Shown here: positions 9,314-18,062 of the stretch, piece by piece
Numbering within the stretch: position 1 is the first letter of the stretch
How the letters are laid out: every line of letters starts with the position of its first letter
Source of the DNA: Candidatus Campbellbacteria bacterium RIFOXYC2_FULL_35_25
Lineage (GTDB): Bacteria; Patescibacteriota; Minisyncoccia; Phycocordibacterales; UBA12079
NCBI GenBank assembly: GCA_001774495.1
Contig: MFAE01000011.1
Location: 1-32,291, forward strand
Direction: 5' to 3'
Length of the DNA: 32,291 nt
Translations under genes and position numbers: made by a program
The notes under the pieces: generated by a model
Database searches by the model: none
Told to the model about the DNA's origin: nothing
Seen by the model: only the letters and a program-made list of their open reading frames with translations

Positions 9314-11128
9314 TTATGTTGTAGAGGCTAAATCTTTTTTGGCTTGCTTGATAGCTAATATTTGTGAAGGATCGGATGTAATAATTTGGTCTTCAATGTA
9401 AGAAGCCACTATTTTTATGGCAACATGTTTTAACCCCGCAAAAAATATACCCTCTCCGAGATCAGACTCTAATAACAAAAATTTCTCCTCATCAGTTAAA
9501 TTAAAAGTTTTTTGAACCACGTCAATCGTTGTTGGGGATTGTTTTAATAATAACTGAATAGAAGAGTTTGTTATAATAGGAAGACCATAAGGGGAATGAA
9601 GGAAATCATTAACATCCTGAGTTATTGTCGCCAAACCAAGATAATATTTTCTACCTCTTTTTGCCATTCCAAACAAGAAAGAAGCAGCGTCTTCAGATTT
9701 CATCATCTGCCAAGCCTCATCAATAACTAACAGTCTCTTTTTTAATTCTTTTCTAACAGCGTTCCAAACATAGTGCGTAATAAGATACATGGCTACTGGC
9801 CTCAATTCATCCTCCATGTCCCTGATAGAAAAAACGATGAACTTGTTATTAATATCAACGTTGGTTGGTTTGTTAATAAAACCGGCCCATGTTCCGCTAG
9901 TGTATTTAGATATTTTTTGAACCAAATCGCTTGTCCCTTCCATACCAGACAAAACCATCTCAAAATCAGAAAGAAGGGGGGGTTCAATGTTAGAAAAATC
10001 AGAATCAGGCGTAATATCCTTCAAAGCATATGTTTCTGTTATAGCCCTATCGATAATAGCGTCTTCTGAGGGGGAAAGTCCTCCAAGCATAATCCTAAAA
10101 AGTCCCACGAGGTTTACCGTGTGTGAACGCAAAACATTAGAAGGGGTTTCTTCTTCTCTTGGGATAGGTAAATCAAAAGGATTAATATGGTGGTTAGAAG
10201 CAAGGGATATATCAAAATATCTTCCTCCCATAGCTTCCGCCAAGAAACCAAACTCTTTTTCTGGGTCAATAACAATAACATCAATATCAAACATTAGAGA
10301 TCTCAAAATCTCTAATTTCACAGCGTAAGATTTTCCTGCTCCTGATTTAGCAAAAGTAACTGAATTATAGTTAGCTAAAGAGAATCGATCAAACAAAATC
10401 AAACTGGAATTATGTCTATTTATTCCAAACAAAATCCCTTTATCCGAAGTTAGATCAAAAGAAACAAAAGGGAAAATACTCGATAATGGGGAGGAATTTA
10501 ATTTTTGGTGAACACCTAATTGGTCATCTGCTGTGGGTAAAATACTCTTAAAACCTTGTTCTTGTTGAAAAAGTGCTGGTCTAATATAAATAAGTTTTGA
10601 TTCTAGAATAGACCTTATTTCCGATTCTACTTTGTTTAATTCGTCGTCAGAGTTCCCATAAACAGAAATATAAATACCCACATCAAAAAGCTTTTCTTCT
10701 GCTTGTTGAAGCTTGTCTCTTAATTCTTCGAGGTTTTGATAGGCAGCATCTAGCCCAGGGTCTCTAACAATTCCCTTTTGTTCCCGGGTCATTATCTGAC
10801 TTTGAACCTCCGCAACCTTTTTTTGGAAGTGTCTCAAAATCGTCGCTGTTTCAATTGGGTGAACATAAATAGCCACATCAAACTCTTTGTCTAAATTAAT
10901 TACTGGAGAAAACCAGTTATCTGTAAGAAACTTGGGGTAGGATATAACAAAAAATGTTCGGGCCATCTTTCCTCCGAGGTTAATATCTTTGGGAGAAATT
11001 TTTAAAGCTGAAGGAGCAATAACATCCTTCATTTCCAAAACACTTGCCTCATAAATCTCTTGCGGTAAGATGGGTGTTATCTCAATTTTGTTATTTTTAC
11101 TTCCTAAAATTTTGTCTATCAAATTCAT
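9314..11128 (-). CDS. VirB4/TraC-family T4SS ATPase (ATPase domain)
   Basis: Walker A FAKSGAGKSYAVKLEIL, DVIVIDPEKEFGFLAEAMGGRYFDIS, Walker B RLLVIDEAWQMM, TITQDVNDFL. Confidence 0.92.
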   Translation of the reverse strand: MNLIDKILGSKNNKIEITPILPQEIYEASVLEMKDVIAPSALKISPKDINLGGKMARTFFVISYPKFLTDNWFSPVINLDKEFDVAIYVHPIETATILRHFQKKVAEVQSQIMTREQKGIVRDPGLDAAYQNLEELRDKLQQAEEKLFDVGIYISVYGNSDDELNKVESEIRSILESKLIYIRPALFQQEQGFKSILPTADDQLGVHQKLNSSPLSSIFPFVSFDLTSDKGILFGINRHNSSLILFDRFSLANYNSVTFAKSGAGKSYAVKLEILRSLMFDIDVIVIDPEKEFGFLAEAMGGRYFDISLASNHHINPFDLPIPREEETPSNVLRSHTVNLVGLFRIMLGGLSPSEDAIIDRAITETYALKDITPDSDFSNIEPPLLSDFEMVLSGMEGTSDLVQKISKYTSGTWAGFINKPTNVDINNKFIVFSIRDMEDELRPVAMYLITHYVWNAVRKELKKRLLVIDEAWQMMKSEDAASFLFGMAKRGRKYYLGLATITQDVNDFLHSPYGLPIITNSSIQLLLKQSPTTIDVVQKTFNLTDEEKFLLLESDLGEGIFFAGLKHVAIKIVASYIEDQIITSDPSQILAIKQAKKDLASTT

Positions 11129-11140
11129 AATATTGAATGG

Positions 11141-11767
11141 TTAATTAATTTTTATTGGCTTTTCTGATTCTCCTGGATTAAACATCTTATAAAGCAATTC
11201 TATTATTTCTTCTGTTCCCAATCTCGCCAACCTAAGTCCTGTTCGAGATATCCCTTGTTCAATAACGCTTACTCTTTGTTCTAACTGTGATCTATTTTCC
11301 TCAAAAGCTTCGGCATCATCAAGCTTTTTTGTTTCTACTGTTGATTTTTTGAAAAGACCTTTTGTTCCTTTCGCGGAAATAGTTGGGGAATAAGAGGTAA
11401 CAATAAAAAAGTTTTTTGACATAATGCTTACGCTGTCCGTAAAATTTTTTATAAATTCGATGTATTCATGTGTTTGAATTTTAATAAGATCATTTGTTTG
11501 CTCTTTTCTTTTTGCTTCCATCATAGCTATATAGGGTCTAATATCTAAACGTCTCGATTGAACAAAAATTTGAACAGAAAAATCAAGAGAATTCAAGAAA
11601 TTTTGAAACTGCATAATTATAGCAGTCTGCTCATCTTCAGATTTTAAGGCAAAGTTTAAAGAGGAAACCATAGAAACAGCTCTTAAAGAGTTATTTTTTA
11701 GAACCATAACCCCGTCTCTTACTTCTTTAACGGGTACAAAATTTTGTGCGGCATCTGATTTAGGCAT
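11141..11767 (-). CDS. VirB4/TraC N-terminal-domain-like protein encoded separately
   Basis: FVPVKEVRDGVMVLKNNSLRAVSMVSSLNFALKSEDEQTAIIMQFQNFLNSLDFSVQIFVQSRRLDI matches the usual N-terminal region of VirB4/TraC ATPases; 12-nt gap to the ATPase ORF. Confidence 0.75.
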   Translation of the reverse strand: MPKSDAAQNFVPVKEVRDGVMVLKNNSLRAVSMVSSLNFALKSEDEQTAIIMQFQNFLNSLDFSVQIFVQSRRLDIRPYIAMMEAKRKEQTNDLIKIQTHEYIEFIKNFTDSVSIMSKNFFIVTSYSPTISAKGTKGLFKKSTVETKKLDDAEAFEENRSQLEQRVSVIEQGISRTGLRLARLGTEEIIELLYKMFNPGESEKPIKIN

Positions 11768-11841
11768 AAATATTCATTAATTCTTACTATAAATTGATTA
11801 CTAATCATCTACTATGATAACATTTATTTTGATTATCATAC

Positions 11842-12327
11842 TGTTTAAAACACAATAAAAATAAAACACAAAATCCAAACAAAACACAAACCACAAAAAC
11901 TAAACTTCTTTCTGATTATTTGCCTTTACTATTATAGCAGACAATATATTACGAATTTCTATGATTTCCTGAAAAAGATTTCTCATTCTTGCTGACATTT
12001 TAGGGTTGGCTTCTTCTATTAATTCTAACCAGTGTTGTGTTTCTTTTGATTCTTTTCTAGCTATTCGTAAACGAAAACTAAAATCTTTTTTACCCAAAGC
12101 TTCGTTTGTCTCTCGATAATTTGCACCAACAGAACCTGACGACCTAATAATTTGATCTACTAAACGATTGTTTATCCTGTCTTTTGGTAATTCTTTACAT
12201 AATCTTATGATTCTTTTTGCAAAATCTGTCGTTCTTTGCTCAAACTCTCTATAACTATTTTCTTTTTGTGCTTTCATGTTTTGTGTTTTGTTTGGATTTT
12301 GTGCTTTTGAATTTGTGTTTTTTAAAC
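11842..12327 (-). mobile_element. Candidate inverted-repeat-bounded four-helix-bundle cassette 1
   Basis: 24-nt perfect inverted repeat CACAAAATCCAAACAAAACACAAA (11867-11890 vs 12280-12303), extended imperfectly outward, enclosing ORF 11900-12277. Confidence 0.5.
11900..12277 (-). CDS. Four-helix-bundle protein (23S rRNA IVP/S23 family)
   Basis: REFEQRTTDFAKRIIRLCKELPKDRINNRLVDQIIRSSGSVGANYRETNEALGKKDFSFRLRIARKESKETQHWLELI is characteristic of the family. Confidence 0.9.
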   Translation of the reverse strand: MKAQKENSYREFEQRTTDFAKRIIRLCKELPKDRINNRLVDQIIRSSGSVGANYRETNEALGKKDFSFRLRIARKESKETQHWLELIEEANPKMSARMRNLFQEIIEIRNILSAIIVKANNQKEV

Positions 12328-12332
12328 AACAA

Positions 12333-12764
12333 CTAGTTATTATTCATATCGTCAACCAACTTGTCTTTAATATCCAAACTCCAACCTAGTTCTGATAATT
12401 TACTATCTGACAACTTTGGAATTTGCATCCCCAAAATTGGGTCTTCACTTTTTTCATCTCCTTCGCTATTTTTCTTTTTCTTTTCTGTTCTTTTTTCCCA
12501 TATATATAATTTACTCCCTATCACATACCGAAAAGCTGATTCCATTTGCAGGATAAAAGGTTGGCTGTTTGGTTTATAAAAAGCAAGAGCAAGTCCTAAA
12601 CCCAAGGAAGGAATTATAAGAATAAAAGAAATATAGATGGGGAGGAATTTAAAGAAAATAAAACCTAGCCCAGCCCCACCAGCTACATAAATAAACTGTT
12701 TTATGGTTAGAGGACCTACTATTTTATCCTCTATCTCTATAAATTGTGGAACTTGAAATTTCAT
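12333..12764 (-). CDS. PrgI family protein (T4SS)
   Basis: MKFQVPQFIEIEDKIVGPLTIKQFIYVAGGAGLGFIFFKF...: PrgI-like N-terminus and paired TM helices. Confidence 0.85.
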   Translation of the reverse strand: MKFQVPQFIEIEDKIVGPLTIKQFIYVAGGAGLGFIFFKFLPIYISFILIIPSLGLGLALAFYKPNSQPFILQMESAFRYVIGSKLYIWEKRTEKKKKNSEGDEKSEDPILGMQIPKLSDSKLSELGWSLDIKDKLVDDMNNN

Positions 12765-12770
12765 TTTTTG

Positions 12771-13180
12771 AGTTTACAGTAAACAGTTTACAGTTTACAG
12801 TTTTTTAATTAATGATTCTAACATCCTCTGAACCTCTTTTAATAATAAATTGACTTCACTATCTTCTTTTTTGTAAATATCTTTAACTAATAAGATTTGT
12901 GTCTCTAGTTCGGCTAACGAACCCGATGCTATCCTTAAAAACTGGTTAAAATCTTTCTTGGTTCTTCTTTTCGAGCCCTCAGCTATATTAGAAGGGGTAG
13001 AAACAGCGCATCTTCTTATTTGGCTTATCAAACCAAACCTTTCTTCGTTAGGTAGTTTTTCGGTAAATAGATAAATTAACCTTGCTAACAACATTGCTTT
13101 CTGCCATACAATTAATTTTCTAAAATCACTCATAATTTTCTGTAAACTGTTATCTGTAAACTGTAAACTGTAAACTTTTC
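12771..13180 (-). mobile_element. Candidate inverted-repeat-bounded four-helix-bundle cassette 2
   Basis: (AGTTTAC)n at 12771-12805 and its reverse complement (CTGTAAA)n at 13140-13174 flank ORF 12795-13133. Confidence 0.5.
12795..13133 (-). CDS. Four-helix-bundle protein (IVP/S23 family), second paralogue
   Basis: MSDFRKLIVWQKAMLLARLIYLFTEKLPNEERFGLISQIRRCAVSTPSNIAEGSKRRTKKDFNQFLRIASGSLAELETQI. The first 25 residues of the track ORF (start 13208) read the repeat, so start revised to 13133. Confidence 0.92.
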   Translation of the reverse strand: MSDFRKLIVWQKAMLLARLIYLFTEKLPNEERFGLISQIRRCAVSTPSNIAEGSKRRTKKDFNQFLRIASGSLAELETQILLVKDIYKKEDSEVNLLLKEVQRMLESLIKKL

Positions 13181-13182
13181 TA

Positions 13183-13728
13183 CTAAACCGCTTCTCGGTA
13201 AGGATCAATTCCTCCTTCCTCTTTTATCTCCTTTTCGGCCATGGGCATTTTGATAACCCCTTCTAATTTATTCTCTACTATGCTCTTTTCTTTTTCTACA
13301 TGACCATGATCACCCAAAGGATTTTCAATCTCATTTAAAACCTTTTCTCTATCCAAAAATTCATCTTGTTCGTCTGTTTCTTTGTTTCTTTGTTCGGATG
13401 TCATCCTGTTTTCTTCATAAATTTTTCTAAGGGAAAAACGAATTTTTAAAAAGATTTTTTCGTTTAAATCCTTTACTATCTTTTCAGCTTGGTCTCTTGA
13501 GAGTTCTAATTCTTTCCTTATTTTATTTAAAAAATCATCGCTATGTGTGATGGCCAACATAACCAAACCAGACTCATAAATTAATTTATCAATTTGTTCG
13601 TGGTTTAATTCATATTTTTCCCCTATATCAACAATAATATTACTCGTATCAACAGATGAAATAGCCTCCCTTACATCATTAGGTAGTGCTTCAAACTTTT
13701 TTTGTATTTCTTCTTTTGTGTGTTCCAT
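13183..13728 (-). CDS. Conserved hypothetical protein of the T4SS-like operon
   Basis: Long helical ORF in operon context; no family recognised. Confidence 0.7.
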   Translation of the reverse strand: MEHTKEEIQKKFEALPNDVREAISSVDTSNIIVDIGEKYELNHEQIDKLIYESGLVMLAITHSDDFLNKIRKELELSRDQAEKIVKDLNEKIFLKIRFSLRKIYEENRMTSEQRNKETDEQDEFLDREKVLNEIENPLGDHGHVEKEKSIVENKLEGVIKMPMAEKEIKEEGGIDPYREAV

Positions 13729-13752
13729 ATTATTGTTTATTAGTTTTTAGAA

Positions 13753-15687
13753 TTATTTTTTCTTCTTACTACCACCTCCTGCCTGTTCAGCTTTTTTCTC
13801 TTCTCCTTTTAATTTATTAGCTTCTCCTTCCAATTTTTTAATTTCCTTTTCTTTATTAAAAATTTCATCCCTTAAGCGCCCAGTCTCATTATCATCCTCT
13901 TTCGCTATAGAGGCTTGCTTCAAATCCTTAAGTTTTTCTAATTCTTTTTTAGATTTTTCTAGTTCCTTTGATTTTTCTGATAATTTTTCAGCACTATCAA
14001 GATATGCCTTTCGTCCAGAATCAGCAAGAGTAGCCCCCCTGGTAGCACGCTGACCAGCAAATGCTCCAACGACCCCTCCAATAGCTCCTCCCATAACAGT
14101 ACCTATTGGTCCAGCAACAGAACCGAGAACAGCCCCTGTAGCAATCCCTCCTGTAGCGCCAGTCGCACTACCCCCAACCTCAGCAGTCCTTCTCAAAAGA
14201 TTAGGTAGAACGCCCTCTTCTCTCCATTTTTGTTTAGCCTTTTGGTTCTCTCTGTATTTTTCTTGGGCACTTTTCGTCATTATTGGATTATTCTGATCAT
14301 CAAAAGATAACTCGCCATAAATGTCTCTTTCTTGTACCTTCTTGCCTGATAAAGATTTTTCGTACGCAGTATGTCCAGCTCTCTGGCTCGCTACTCTTTG
14401 GGTATATCCCTCCTTCATTCCAAATTTCTTATTTCCTACAGCCCTAAGGGTCTGTAATTTCATTTTTCCATAAGTAGTATCCCCCTTTCCTTCTTTCTCC
14501 ATTTGGTCAGCCTTCCTAGCCGCATATCCACCGACCGCACCCCTAGCAGCATAACCAGCAACTCCCGCCCCTGTGGCAATCGCAGCAACTTTTGCCATAC
14601 CCATAACCTTAGCCCCCACCCCTCCGTCACTACATTTCTTTCTTGTTTCCTCTAACCCTGTTCTAAACAAAGTTATTACTAAAATAAACTGCATTACAAC
14701 CATCATCATAATTTCTATAAATTTCATTTCATTCATAGATGGTTTAAAAAGAGAACTATAAAAATTACTATGAAGAATTCCGAGTGTTAACCATATAAAA
14801 AACAAAAAAATAACAAGGCAAAAAGCTTGATCAAACAACTTTATCCACCACCGATTCCATAAACTCTTTGTCCCAGGCATGGTAAAAGAGATAAATGCCA
14901 AGGGAGAAATAAGCATCAAAAGCCACAGCCATATAACCCTAACCACAACAATAAAACTCGCCAGGGCGAACAAATAGGAAAGATACAAACACATGGCCGC
15001 AGACACGATATAAATAATAGCTAAAACAGCCACGCTCCCCCCTTCATCATTAATCCATGCTGTTAAAGCTGTGCCACTGACTATATTTGAAGGTTCAAAA
15101 GCATTTCTAATAGCAGAGGCAACATCTTTTTGAGCCAAAATACCCGAAGGAACAGGGGGGCCTGCTGGTGCATCAATTGCATCATAAAACCCTAAGGTAA
15201 AGATATTCCCAGCATCAATAACAATCCTTGAGGCAAATAGGCTAAAATTAATCAGCAGGGCAATAATGATAACATCTATTATTAGTTTTTTTTGAGCAAA
15301 CTTGCCAAAATCTAAAATTATAGAAATGGAAATAGCAATCAACACAAAAATAAACATCATATTGGCAAAATCCCTAAGATTATCCCACGCAGTATTTACA
15401 AAGGAGGCATTCAAAACACTCGAGCTCATAGACCAAACGAGAAAGTAGTTAAAAATACCGGCGGTCACCTTTAAAACAAAAGCAGCTGGTTTATAAAAAA
15501 TTTCTTCTGCTATTACAACCAAACAACCTTCAACAGAAAAATTAATAGGATGAAGAAACATATTACATGTTAGTTTTGTTACATCTATTGGTGAAGCGTG
15601 AGCAACACTAGCACCAATAGGAGCAAAAACTCCCACCAAAACAACAAAAAAGAATATTAGAATAAGAAATTTTTTTTTCATTACCAT
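13753..15687 (-). CDS. VirB6/TrbL-like polytopic membrane protein with charged Gly/Ala C-terminal tail
   Basis: Signal peptide, several TM helices (FANMMFIFVLIAISISIIL, LIIDVIIIALLINFSLF, FIVVVRVIWLWLLMLISPLAF), C-terminal glycine-zipper-like GSVAGPIGTVMGGAIGGVVGAFAG and Lys/Glu coiled coil. Confidence 0.8.
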   Translation of the reverse strand: MVMKKKFLILIFFFVVLVGVFAPIGASVAHASPIDVTKLTCNMFLHPINFSVEGCLVVIAEEIFYKPAAFVLKVTAGIFNYFLVWSMSSSVLNASFVNTAWDNLRDFANMMFIFVLIAISISIILDFGKFAQKKLIIDVIIIALLINFSLFASRIVIDAGNIFTLGFYDAIDAPAGPPVPSGILAQKDVASAIRNAFEPSNIVSGTALTAWINDEGGSVAVLAIIYIVSAAMCLYLSYLFALASFIVVVRVIWLWLLMLISPLAFISFTMPGTKSLWNRWWIKLFDQAFCLVIFLFFIWLTLGILHSNFYSSLFKPSMNEMKFIEIMMMVVMQFILVITLFRTGLEETRKKCSDGGVGAKVMGMAKVAAIATGAGVAGYAARGAVGGYAARKADQMEKEGKGDTTYGKMKLQTLRAVGNKKFGMKEGYTQRVASQRAGHTAYEKSLSGKKVQERDIYGELSFDDQNNPIMTKSAQEKYRENQKAKQKWREEGVLPNLLRRTAEVGGSATGATGGIATGAVLGSVAGPIGTVMGGAIGGVVGAFAGQRATRGATLADSGRKAYLDSAEKLSEKSKELEKSKKELEKLKDLKQASIAKEDDNETGRLRDEIFNKEKEIKKLEGEANKLKGEEKKAEQAGGGSKKKK

Positions 15688-15716
15688 TTAATCACTTTAA
15701 GGAAAAACAACAAGAC

Positions 15717-17084
15717 CTACGGTAACCAAGGATTATTACATTGATTAAGCTGTTGTAATAATTGGTTGTTTCTAATTACCAATTGTTCGCGATAATCCTC
15801 GGCATCACTCAATTCAATAGCATTATAGAGGCTTCCACTAGACTGTAAATTCTGATAATTTAGGGTGACTGAATTTAATTGTGCTGTTGTTGCTGAGGGA
15901 GAACTAATAACCGCCTTTAAAGAGTTTAGGTTGTTTATGTTGTTATTAGCGAGAGTGGTGTCGTTGGAAATATTGGTTTGGGCAACAGCAGTTGATGCTA
16001 TTTCATTATTTACAGCCACCACACTGGCTCCTTTTGCTATATAACAAGCCTTTAGGGACAGTAATGTATTCATAACACTGTTTGACGCTGTAAGAACTTG
16101 ATTATTCTTCCCAACAAAAGCATTTTCAGCAACAATATCAGCATTTATACCATTCAACAAACCAGTCAAAGTTGAGACATTCACTGTTTGTATTGTTCCA
16201 AGAGCTTGTAATAATGAAGTTCCTGAAGGTCCTGGGGTATTTGCAGCAAACAAACCAGTACTTCCAAGAACTTGCTCGGAGAGTGTTGTCAAAACACCCA
16301 TAATAATTTCGTCTATTTCGTCCGCGGCTACCAAAGCATCTTGTCCTGAACCGAGCGTTTTACTTATTGCTTGAGAAATTGTTTGTCCTGGTGTTATTGT
16401 TTGACAAGGAGAAGCTGGTCCATTTGGACAATCTTGCATAGCAAGAAAACCATCCGACCAATTCCACTTTGTTTGTTCTATTGTTTGTTTTCTTTCTATT
16501 TCAGCATCGAGTCTTTGTGATTCATTTATAAACGAACTTACAGGACTATTTCCTTTGTAAGTTGCATTTGACCACTCGTCCCAACCCCAAGTATATGCCG
16601 TTCCTTCTATATTCATATCAAGATAAGCGGGAGCGGGAGCGGCTATATGCTGCATTATAAGTGCAGAACGAATAACACCAGCAGAGGGACTGGCCCCTAA
16701 ACGGCCAGCAACCTCACTATCCCATTGCAGGGTAACATCTTCTTCTAATTGTCTCACAAAAAAATCCACATCTGTCACAAAAGCAGGCGCTCCAGAAAAA
16801 CCACTATTTATCCAAGAAATCGAACTTTCTGTCATCCCTTGTATAAGAGATTTGGCGGCAAAATAAGCAATAGGATCAAGAACAAACTCTTTCAAGTAGT
16901 CCTGCATAGAAAGAGCTAACTGTTTCACTGTGGTAACGGCTGTCATTGCGTTTTTAACAAAATTTCCTGGGTCAAAAACAACATCCCCCACTCCAAAAAG
17001 AGCCTCGGCTTTTTGTGTTTTATAAAAAAATGTTGGAAGAATCAACAAGTTTATTATTAAAAATATATTAATTATTTTTTTCAT
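15717..17084 (-). CDS. Secreted hypothetical protein of the T4SS-like operon
   Basis: N-terminal signal segment IINIFLIINLLILPTFFYKTQKAEALF; Asn/Gln/Ser-rich C-terminus; operon position. Confidence 0.7.
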   Translation of the reverse strand: MKKIINIFLIINLLILPTFFYKTQKAEALFGVGDVVFDPGNFVKNAMTAVTTVKQLALSMQDYLKEFVLDPIAYFAAKSLIQGMTESSISWINSGFSGAPAFVTDVDFFVRQLEEDVTLQWDSEVAGRLGASPSAGVIRSALIMQHIAAPAPAYLDMNIEGTAYTWGWDEWSNATYKGNSPVSSFINESQRLDAEIERKQTIEQTKWNWSDGFLAMQDCPNGPASPCQTITPGQTISQAISKTLGSGQDALVAADEIDEIIMGVLTTLSEQVLGSTGLFAANTPGPSGTSLLQALGTIQTVNVSTLTGLLNGINADIVAENAFVGKNNQVLTASNSVMNTLLSLKACYIAKGASVVAVNNEIASTAVAQTNISNDTTLANNNINNLNSLKAVISSPSATTAQLNSVTLNYQNLQSSGSLYNAIELSDAEDYREQLVIRNNQLLQQLNQCNNPWLP

Positions 17085-17086
17085 TT

Positions 17087-18001
17087 TTAATTTATATTAT
17101 TATCTTTTAAATAGGTTCCTATTTTGAAAAACTCTCCCACAAATTTTTCTTGATTTTCAAAATATTTTTTAGCACCAGTTAAACCTCTCAAAGGGTCTTC
17201 CATAGAAAGAGACATGTCTTCAATGTTTTTAATTAAATTTCCTAGTATTGTTACAATATTTAAATGGTTGTTTACAAGGTCTGATGGGGTTATTATTTTA
17301 ACCAGTTCATTTTGTAAGTTTATATAGTTTATGGCAGACTTTTTCAATTTTTCAATTTCTTTACTGTCGTTGTTTTCTAATGCTCTTTTCAAAACAAGAA
17401 GGTCATTTTCTCCGTTTGTATAAGTGCCCAAAACAGAAACAATCTTGTCGTAGTATGTCTTAACAGAATCTTGACTATTGTTTGTTGTTTTTATGTCGGA
17501 GATTGAATATTTATTTGATGAACTTTCTAAAACATTTTCCAAAACAATTGAATCTATTAATTTTTCCTTATTGGTATCGGTCAACAAACCAGCTTGTTTT
17601 AGCCCAATATATCCGATTAGCAAGTCTTTTGAGGCTAGGTCTGTTCTATTTAAATCTTTCCTGTTTTCCAACTCTTTTTTGTAATTATCAAAATAAGTAT
17701 AAAAACCTTCTTCGGTTAGTCTATTATCTTTTTTAAACTCATCTTTGTCGCTTATACCATCCCCATCGGTATCGGGATTGTTTGAATCTGTTTTTAATAA
17801 AAATTCTTCCCAATCCATAAGACCATCTCCGTCAGTATCCTCGTCTGTTTTGTTTATTTTAGTAGCATCGTCTTGGTTGGATGAAAAAGAAAAAGTTGCT
17901 TTGTTGTCATTTTTAAAAACAAAAAAATAAACACCAAAAATGACAGCAACTACAAAAAAAACAGATACTAGTTTTTCACTGGGTAACCAATCTTTATTCA
18001 T
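17087..18001 (-). CDS. Membrane-anchored EF-hand/thrombospondin type 3-like Ca-binding protein
   Basis: TM near N-terminus, then DEDTDGDGLMDWEEFLLKTDSNNPDTDGDGISDKDEF. Confidence 0.85.
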   Translation of the reverse strand: MNKDWLPSEKLVSVFFVVAVIFGVYFFVFKNDNKATFSFSSNQDDATKINKTDEDTDGDGLMDWEEFLLKTDSNNPDTDGDGISDKDEFKKDNRLTEEGFYTYFDNYKKELENRKDLNRTDLASKDLLIGYIGLKQAGLLTDTNKEKLIDSIVLENVLESSSNKYSISDIKTTNNSQDSVKTYYDKIVSVLGTYTNGENDLLVLKRALENNDSKEIEKLKKSAINYINLQNELVKIITPSDLVNNHLNIVTILGNLIKNIEDMSLSMEDPLRGLTGAKKYFENQEKFVGEFFKIGTYLKDNNIN

Positions 18002-18014
18002 GGCTAAATTATAG

Positions 18015-18048
18015 CAAAAAAATTACTTATTTCTTAGTAATTTTTTTG
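18015..18048. terminator. Bidirectional hairpin terminator candidate
   Basis: CAAAAAAATTACT-(8 nt)-AGTAATTTTTTTG, 13-bp perfect stem between rsmA and the EF-hand gene. Confidence 0.65.
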
Positions 18049-18062
18049 TGTATAACTTTTGT

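Noticed and set aside
9773-10328. Plus- and minus-strand ORFs overlapping VirB4 (9773-10069, 9802-9987, 9987-10328)
   Set aside because: Shadow ORFs within the well-supported VirB4 ATPase frame.
11773-11820. Possible additional 7-nt-period array upstream of VirB4-N (ATTCTTA CTATAAA TTGATTA CTAATCA TCTACTA)
   Set aside because: Units too divergent to separate from AT-rich background by eye.
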